Shown here piece by piece: positions 59,888 to 64,000 of a stretch of DNA of 64,000 nt. Under the pieces are notes generated by a model. The model saw nothing but the letters and a program-made list of their open reading frames with translations, was not told where the DNA came from and searched no databases. The stretch is from an uncultured Lachnospiraceae bacterium (GTDB taxonomy: Bacteria > Bacillota > Clostridia > Lachnospirales > Lachnospiraceae): assembly GCA_910585825.1 (NCBI GenBank), contig CAJUEY010000013.1:4687-68686 (forward strand), in the 5' to 3' direction. The position numbers and the translations under genes are program-made. The first letter of the stretch is position 1, and each line of letters begins with the position of its first letter.

Positions 59888-60311
59888 TCTGGACCGGATT
59901 GCAGAAATTGCAGCACAGTCTTTTTCAAGCCCCTGGAGCAGACAGGGCTTTGCAGAGGCAATTCCCATGGAAAATGCCTGTTTTTTGCTGGCAGAAGAAG
60001 AAAATGCCATACTTGGTTACTGTGGGCTTTATATGGCGGCCGACGAAGGTGAGATCATCAATGTTGCCGTTTGTCCGAAATTCAGGAAAAAAGGCATAGG
60101 AGATTTGCTTCTTACGGCGCTGATTGAAGAAGGTCATCGAAACGGCGTATGCCGTTTCTTTTTAGAGGTGCGGGTGTCTAATGCGGCGGCCATTTGCCTA
60201 TACGAAAAACATGGCTTTGTCAGACAGGGCATTCGCAAAAATTTTTATCAGGATATCCATGAGGACGCCTACGTGATGAATCGGATTGACGAAAAAATTT
60301 CAGTATATTAA
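59856..60311 (+). CDS. rimI: Ribosomal protein bS18 N-acetyltransferase-like GNAT protein
   Basis: A 151-residue GNAT acetyltransferase. The acetyl-CoA loop is VCPKFRKKGIGDLLLTALIEEG (R-x2-G-x-G/A form), followed by FFLEVRVSNAAAICLYEKHGFVRQGIRKNFY. Its place between tsaB and tsaD is the usual one for RimI. The ATG lies inside tsaB with GGAG upstream. Confidence 0.92.
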   Translation: MPKIRKMQEADLDRIAEIAAQSFSSPWSRQGFAEAIPMENACFLLAEEENAILGYCGLYMAADEGEIINVAVCPKFRKKGIGDLLLTALIEEGHRNGVCRFFLEVRVSNAAAICLYEKHGFVRQGIRKNFYQDIHEDAYVMNRIDEKISVY

Positions 60312-60384
60312 TTTGACCGGAAGGGAATCCGCTTCTCGCCGCAGGTGAATTATAATGGGTGGATTCCATGATTTAGGAGAAAAA

Positions 60385-61296
60385 ATGTTAGATATATGTT
60401 TACTTGGAACAGGAGGAATGATGCCCCTTCCCAGGCGGCGTCTGACCGCCTTAATGGCAAGATACCAGGGGAGCAGTCTTTTGATTGACTGCGGAGAAGG
60501 CACCCAGATTGCCATCAAAGAAAAAGGATGGAGTTTCAAACCAATAGACGTGATCTGTTTTACCCATTATCATGCAGACCATATCAGCGGACTGCCGGGT
60601 CTGCTCCTTACCATGGGCAATGCAGAACGGACAGAGCCTTTGACCATGATTGGACCCAAAGGACTGGAAAGAGTAGTGAATGCGCTGAGAATTATAGCGC
60701 CGGAGCTTCCCTTTGAAATTCGCTATATCGAATTAAATGCGCCGGAAGAAGATATCTCGATGAAGGGATACAATCTGCATGCTTTTCGTGTCAATCATAA
60801 TGTTATTTGTTATGGATACAGTATAACCATACCGAGAATCGGCAGATTTCGTCTGGAAGAGGCAATCGCCCGTAATATACCAAAGAAATGCTGGAACCGT
60901 CTTCAGCATGGGGAAACAGTCGAAGAGGAAGGCAGAGTCTATACGCCGGATATGGTGCTCGGCCCCGCGCGAAAGGGGATCAAGGCAACCTATTGTACCG
61001 ATACCAGACCCACAGAAAGTATTGAAAAGGCCGCCGGAGAATCAGATTTATTCATCTGTGAGGGAATGTATGCGGAAGAGGAAAAATTAATCAAAGCCAG
61101 ACAGTATAAGCATATGACTTTTTATGAGGCGGCAGAGCTTGCAAAGCGGGCGGATGTATCCGAGCTTTGGCTGACGCATTTCAGCCCTTCGTTGGTACGG
61201 GCAGAATCCTATATGCCTAAAGTTTTAAAAATTTTTGAAAAGGCAAGCCTGGGATTCGACGGAAGAAGTGTAGAATTGGATTTTGAGGAGGAATGA
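60385..61296 (+). CDS. rnz: Ribonuclease Z
   Basis: A 303-residue metallo-beta-lactamase-fold nuclease that removes 3' trailers from tRNA precursors. The zinc motif is THYHADHISGLPG, with further ligands in RVNHN, YCTDTRP and LTHFSPS. GTGGMMPLPRRRLTALM and YKHMTFYEAAELAKRA are family features. ATG 60385 follows AGGAG. tRNAs in this window lack an encoded CCA, so a 3' trimming enzyme of this kind is needed before CCA addition. It sits inside the t6A cluster, a tRNA-maturation neighbourhood. Confidence 0.92.
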   Translation: MLDICLLGTGGMMPLPRRRLTALMARYQGSSLLIDCGEGTQIAIKEKGWSFKPIDVICFTHYHADHISGLPGLLLTMGNAERTEPLTMIGPKGLERVVNALRIIAPELPFEIRYIELNAPEEDISMKGYNLHAFRVNHNVICYGYSITIPRIGRFRLEEAIARNIPKKCWNRLQHGETVEEEGRVYTPDMVLGPARKGIKATYCTDTRPTESIEKAAGESDLFICEGMYAEEEKLIKARQYKHMTFYEAAELAKRADVSELWLTHFSPSLVRAESYMPKVLKIFEKASLGFDGRSVELDFEEE

Positions 61297-61301
61297 AAAC
61301 C

Positions 61302-61871
61302 ATGAAAAGAGTCAGGGTTGTATTGATCGGAATTGTTTGTATTGCTCTGGTGGTGGGATATTATTATTATCTTTCCCATAAAGAAACAACAGATACAACG
61401 GAAGTGACAGAAGTACAAAAAGTCATTTTGAAGAAGCTTGAGGGAAAATCTTATCCTGCAACACCCCGGGAAGTGATCAAATTTTATAACCGGATTTTGT
61501 GCTGCTATTATAATGAAGAGTATACAGACGATGAATTTCACCGGCTGGCGGATCAGGCGCTTGCATTAATGGATCAGGAGCTGGCAGACAATAATCCGCC
61601 GGAGCAGTATTATATGCAGGTGCAGAAAGAAGTAGATAATTACCATGAACAGAAGAAGACGATTAATAATGCATCCGTATGCAGCAGCAACGAAGTAGAA
61701 TTTGCCGAATCAGCAGACAGAGAGTACGCATATGTAAAATCATCTTATTTTGTGCGGGACAAAAACGGTTTTACAAAAAGCAGCCAGAATTATGTTCTGC
61801 GCAAAGATGATGACAATCACTGGAAGATATTGGCTTTTGAGCTGGTAGAAGGAGCTGCCGAAGATGAATGA
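61302..61871 (+). CDS. Small membrane-anchored protein of unknown function (DUF6715-like)
   Basis: A 189-residue protein with one N-terminal helix (VVLIGIVCIALVVGYYYYLS) and a soluble domain, probably outside the cell. The domain has YPATPREVIKFYNRILCCYYNEEYTDDEFHRLADQAL and ends with YVLRKDDDNHWKILAFELVEG, a pattern I associate from memory with the Lachnospiraceae family DUF6715. It resembles an NTF2-like fold in outline (final WKI strand). ATG 61302 is favoured because AGGAGG ends ten bases before it; an ATG at 61293 is too close. It overlaps tsaD by 8 bases, so it is part of the tsa operon. Confidence 0.75.
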   Translation: MKRVRVVLIGIVCIALVVGYYYYLSHKETTDTTEVTEVQKVILKKLEGKSYPATPREVIKFYNRILCCYYNEEYTDDEFHRLADQALALMDQELADNNPPEQYYMQVQKEVDNYHEQKKTINNASVCSSNEVEFAESADREYAYVKSSYFVRDKNGFTKSSQNYVLRKDDDNHWKILAFELVEGAAEDE

Positions 61872-62892
61872 TCCAAAAGATATCAAAATTCTTGCAATTG
61901 AAACATCCTGTGACGAGACGGCGGCAGCAGTGGTAGTTAACGGAAGGGATGTGCGTTCTAATATTATATCTTCGCAGATTGCACTGCACACGCTTTATGG
62001 AGGAGTTGTACCGGAAATTGCCTCAAGAAAACACATCGAAAAGATAGATCAGGTCATTACGGAAGCTTTAAAGCAGGCTGAAATGACATTGGACGATATC
62101 GATGTAATCGGGGTGACCTATGGCCCCGGACTGGTGGGTGCGCTTTTGGTGGGCGTGGCAGAGGCCAAAGCCATTAGTTATGCAAAACACATTCCGTTGA
62201 TAGGCGTACATCATATAGAAGGGCACATCAGTGCAAACTATATTGAAAATAAAGAATTAGAACCGCCCTTTTTATGTCTGATTGTATCCGGCGGCCATAC
62301 GCATCTGGTAAAGGTCAATGGTTATGGCAGATACGAGATCCTGGGAAGAACTGTGGATGACGCTGCGGGAGAGGCATTCGATAAAGTGGCGCGGGCGATT
62401 GGCCTTGGATACCCCGGTGGCCCCAAAATTGAACAAGTATCCAAAGAAGGCAATCCGGCGGCCATACATTTTCCCAGAGCCCATGTAACGGGAGAATCCT
62501 ATAATTTCAGTTTCAGCGGGATGAAGTCTGCGGTGTTGAATTATCTGAACAGCTGTCAGATGAAAGGCGTTGAGATTATACAGGCGGATGTGGCAGCCTC
62601 TTTTCAGCAGGCAGTGATTGACGTATTGACAGGAAATGTTCGTAGAGCATTACAGGAAACCGGCATAAAGAAATTTGCCATTGCAGGAGGCGTTGCTTCC
62701 AATGGAACCTTAAGAAAGGCGGTGGAAGAAGTCTGCGACAGCTATGGAGCAGAATTTTACCGGCCTTCTCCCGTTTTTTGTACGGACAATGCAGCGATGA
62801 TCGGAGCAGCGGCCTATTATGACTATCTGGCAGGCGCTCGTTCCGGCTTGGATTTGAATGCCGTGCCGAACCTGAAATTAGGAGAGCGATAA
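61864..62892 (+). CDS. tsaD: tRNA N6-adenosine threonylcarbamoyltransferase TsaD
   Basis: A 342-residue Kae1/Qri7-family enzyme that transfers threonylcarbamoyl to A37. KILAIETSCDETAAAVV starts the fold, the iron/zinc ligands lie in HHIEGHISANY, and SGGHTHLV, TVDDAAGEAFDKVARAIGLGYPGGP and FCTDNAAMIGAAAYY are conserved. AAGGAG precedes the ATG. The last base is shared with the ispD start (TAATG). Confidence 0.96.
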   Translation: MNDPKDIKILAIETSCDETAAAVVVNGRDVRSNIISSQIALHTLYGGVVPEIASRKHIEKIDQVITEALKQAEMTLDDIDVIGVTYGPGLVGALLVGVAEAKAISYAKHIPLIGVHHIEGHISANYIENKELEPPFLCLIVSGGHTHLVKVNGYGRYEILGRTVDDAAGEAFDKVARAIGLGYPGGPKIEQVSKEGNPAAIHFPRAHVTGESYNFSFSGMKSAVLNYLNSCQMKGVEIIQADVAASFQQAVIDVLTGNVRRALQETGIKKFAIAGGVASNGTLRKAVEEVCDSYGAEFYRPSPVFCTDNAAMIGAAAYYDYLAGARSGLDLNAVPNLKLGER

Positions 62893-63596
62893 TGAAAAAA
62901 GAAAAAGTCACGGCAATTGTATTAGCAGGGGGTAGTGGAAAGAGAATGGGCGGTACCTGTAAAAAGCAGTATCTGCTTTTGGGAGAAAAACCAATTCTTT
63001 ACTATTCCTTAAAAACATTTCAGGAAAGCTGTGTGGATGAGATTATTTTAGTCACAAATGAGCCAGAATATTGTACCAGGGAAATTATTCAAAAATATGA
63101 TTTGGATAAAGTAACAAAAATAGTGCCTGGAGGGGCGGAACGCTATCATTCTGTTTATGCAGGTCTTCAGGCGGCAGACTGTGATTATGTACTGATTCAC
63201 GATGGAGCGCGTCCTTTTGTAACAGAGGCAATGATAGATGATTCTCTGGCAGCGGCAAGGAAGTATCAGGCATGCATTGTAGGGATGCCGGTGAAAGATA
63301 CCATCAAAATCGCAGATGAAAAGGAATTTGCAGCACATACGCCAAAACGAGACAAAGTCTGGCAGATACAGACGCCTCAGACATTTTTTTATCCGCTGAT
63401 CTGGGAAGCATACCAAAAAATATTAAAAGAAGAGCCGATGGGAATTACCGATGATGCCATGGCGGTAGAGTACAGTAATTCTATTGGCGTGAAGTTAATA
63501 CGGGGCAATTATCGAAATATTAAAATTACAACACCGGAAGATTTGGAAATTGCAGAATTGTTTTTAAAAAAACAGTTGACAAGTAATCATAAATGA
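62892..63596 (+). CDS. ispD: 2-C-methyl-D-erythritol 4-phosphate cytidylyltransferase
   Basis: A 234-residue nucleotidyltransferase of the MEP isoprenoid pathway. CTP binding is by VLAGGSGKRMGGTCKKQYLLLGEKPILYYSL; VLIHDGARPFVTEAMI and VKDTIKIADEKEF follow, and the end holds ITDDAMAVEY and NIKITTPEDLEIAELFL. It shares a base with tsaD. ispF is not fused to it and does not follow. The tRNA-Ser promoter lies in its last codons. Confidence 0.94.
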   Translation: MKKEKVTAIVLAGGSGKRMGGTCKKQYLLLGEKPILYYSLKTFQESCVDEIILVTNEPEYCTREIIQKYDLDKVTKIVPGGAERYHSVYAGLQAADCDYVLIHDGARPFVTEAMIDDSLAAARKYQACIVGMPVKDTIKIADEKEFAAHTPKRDKVWQIQTPQTFFYPLIWEAYQKILKEEPMGITDDAMAVEYSNSIGVKLIRGNYRNIKITTPEDLEIAELFLKKQLTSNHK

Positions 63597-63605
63597 TGTT
63601 AGAAT
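63576..63605 (+). promoter_or_regulatory. Promoter of the tRNA-Ser pair
   Basis: TTGACA (63576-63581), 18 bases, TAGAAT (63600-63605). The -35 box overlaps the 3' end of ispD. Confidence 0.65.
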
Positions 63606-63640
63606 AATTTTCGCACTGATTATGAAATAAATGTGCACAT

Positions 63641-63726
63641 GGAGAAGTATCGAAGTGGTCATAACGAGGCGGTCTTGAAAACCGTTTGTCCGAAAGGGCG
63701 CATGGGTTCGAATCCCATCTTCTCCG
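63641..63726 (+). tRNA. tRNA-Ser (anticodon TGA)
   Basis: Acceptor GGAGAAG/CTTCTCC, anticodon loop CTTGAAA, a long variable arm (TGTCCGAAAGGGCGCA) and T-loop GGTTCGAATCC mark a type II serine tRNA. Discriminator G; CCA is not encoded. Confidence 0.95.
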
Positions 63727-63767
63727 CTCGGTCGTTTTACGATCAAAATAAAATAGTTATATCATTC

Positions 63768-63857
63768 GGAGAAGTACCCAAGCTGGCCGAAGGGACACCC
63801 CTGGAAAGGGTGCAGGTCGTTAATAGCGGCGCGAGGGTTCAAATCCCTCCTTCTCCG
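63768..63857 (+). tRNA. tRNA-Ser (anticodon GGA)
   Basis: Acceptor GGAGAAG/CTTCTCC, anticodon arm ACCCC-TGGAAA-GGGT with GGA, a long variable arm around TCGTTAATAGCGGCG, and T-loop GGTTCAAATCC. Discriminator G; CCA is not encoded. Confidence 0.95.
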
Positions 63858-63928
63858 CTTGCACGTTCGATTATGGGTGATCAAAAATACTTGATCAAAA
63901 AAGAATGTCAAAAAAAGTAAAAAAGCAC

Positions 63929-63960
63929 TTGACAAACCAGAAAGCGCGTGCTATTATAAT
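63929..63960 (+). promoter_or_regulatory. Strong promoter at the right edge, possibly for an rRNA operon
   Basis: TTGACA (63929-63934), 17 bases, TATTAT (63952-63957), overlapping TATAAT (63955-63960). The GC-rich sequence after it and the nearby tRNAs suggest a stable-RNA operon beyond the window. The gene itself is not visible. Confidence 0.5.
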
Positions 63961-64000
63961 CTAGCTGTCGCACGAAAGGCGGCGGGAACGGACCATGACA

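Noticed and set aside
1..64000. CRISPR array, prophage or integrative element
   Set aside because: No regularly spaced repeats, cas, integrase, phage structural or conjugation genes are visible in the window.

Overview
The window looks like chromosomal DNA of a low-to-mid GC Firmicute of the class Clostridia, most likely a gut Lachnospiraceae. The support is a FabK/FabT-type fatty acid cluster with fused accDA, strong AGGAGG ribosome sites with some TTG/GTG starts, a GPH sugar symporter, large secreted multidomain proteins ending in BspA-like repeats, and clostridial-type tRNA and pur/tsa clusters. I cannot name a species. Most genes are on the + strand. There is no phage, plasmid or CRISPR array.

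Layout. 1-1003: the tail of a PPK2-type polyphosphate kinase coupled to thiT. 1052-1246: a small Cys-containing protein on the minus strand. 1330-9134: the type II fatty acid operon acpP-fabK-fabD-fabG-fabF-fabZ-accDA-fabH, closed by a FabT/MarR-like repressor. A TTTGATTATCAAA operator sits at the centre of a 59-bp palindrome before acpP. 9135-9540: a promoter, two terminators and a pair of 28-bp inverted sequences. 9541-14748: a 1735-aa secreted protein. 15013-17885: PadR plus an SEDS-family membrane protein, convergent with a LytTR regulator plus LiaF-like protein. 18056-24170: YtvI/AI-2E, EamA, NfeD, MCP-like, patatin and GPH transporter genes. 24219-25658: two different small repeat elements around a phospholipase C-like gene. 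25716-31669: LTA-synthase-like sulfatase, thioesterase, metH and pta. 31790-31945: two tRNAs. 32220-36512: pyrE, vanZ-like, a small membrane protein, an HD hydrolase and an M29 peptidase. 36685-41784: purE-purM-purN-purD, EamA and a HAD phosphatase. 41878-43125: a metallophosphoesterase-rubrerythrin fusion. 43198-48590: a LacI regulator divergent from a sulfate ABC transporter. 48661-50355: a LUD protein and a decayed binding-protein/AraC region. 50607-55518: a GH2 glycosidase with frameshifts. 55712-57722: an NlpC/P60 hydrolase, a VOC protein and an AraC remnant. 57837-57916: a DnaA-box cluster. 58181-63596: YcxB-like, then tsaE-tsaB-rimI-rnz-(small membrane protein)-tsaD-ispD. 63641-63857: two tRNA-Ser genes and a strong promoter at the right edge.

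How the parts work together. The fab operon is a near-complete elongation module with its own repressor and operator, but it lacks accB and accC. The pur, sulfate and tsa clusters are conventional operons. The regions around 9-14 kb and 44-57 kb are accessory: secreted glycan-related proteins, decaying genes and mobile repeats. The clearest unusual items are a 144-bp non-autonomous element present twice with perfect 8-bp target duplications, the metallophosphoesterase-rubrerythrin fusion, the FabT palindrome, and a DnaA-box cluster with no dnaA nearby.
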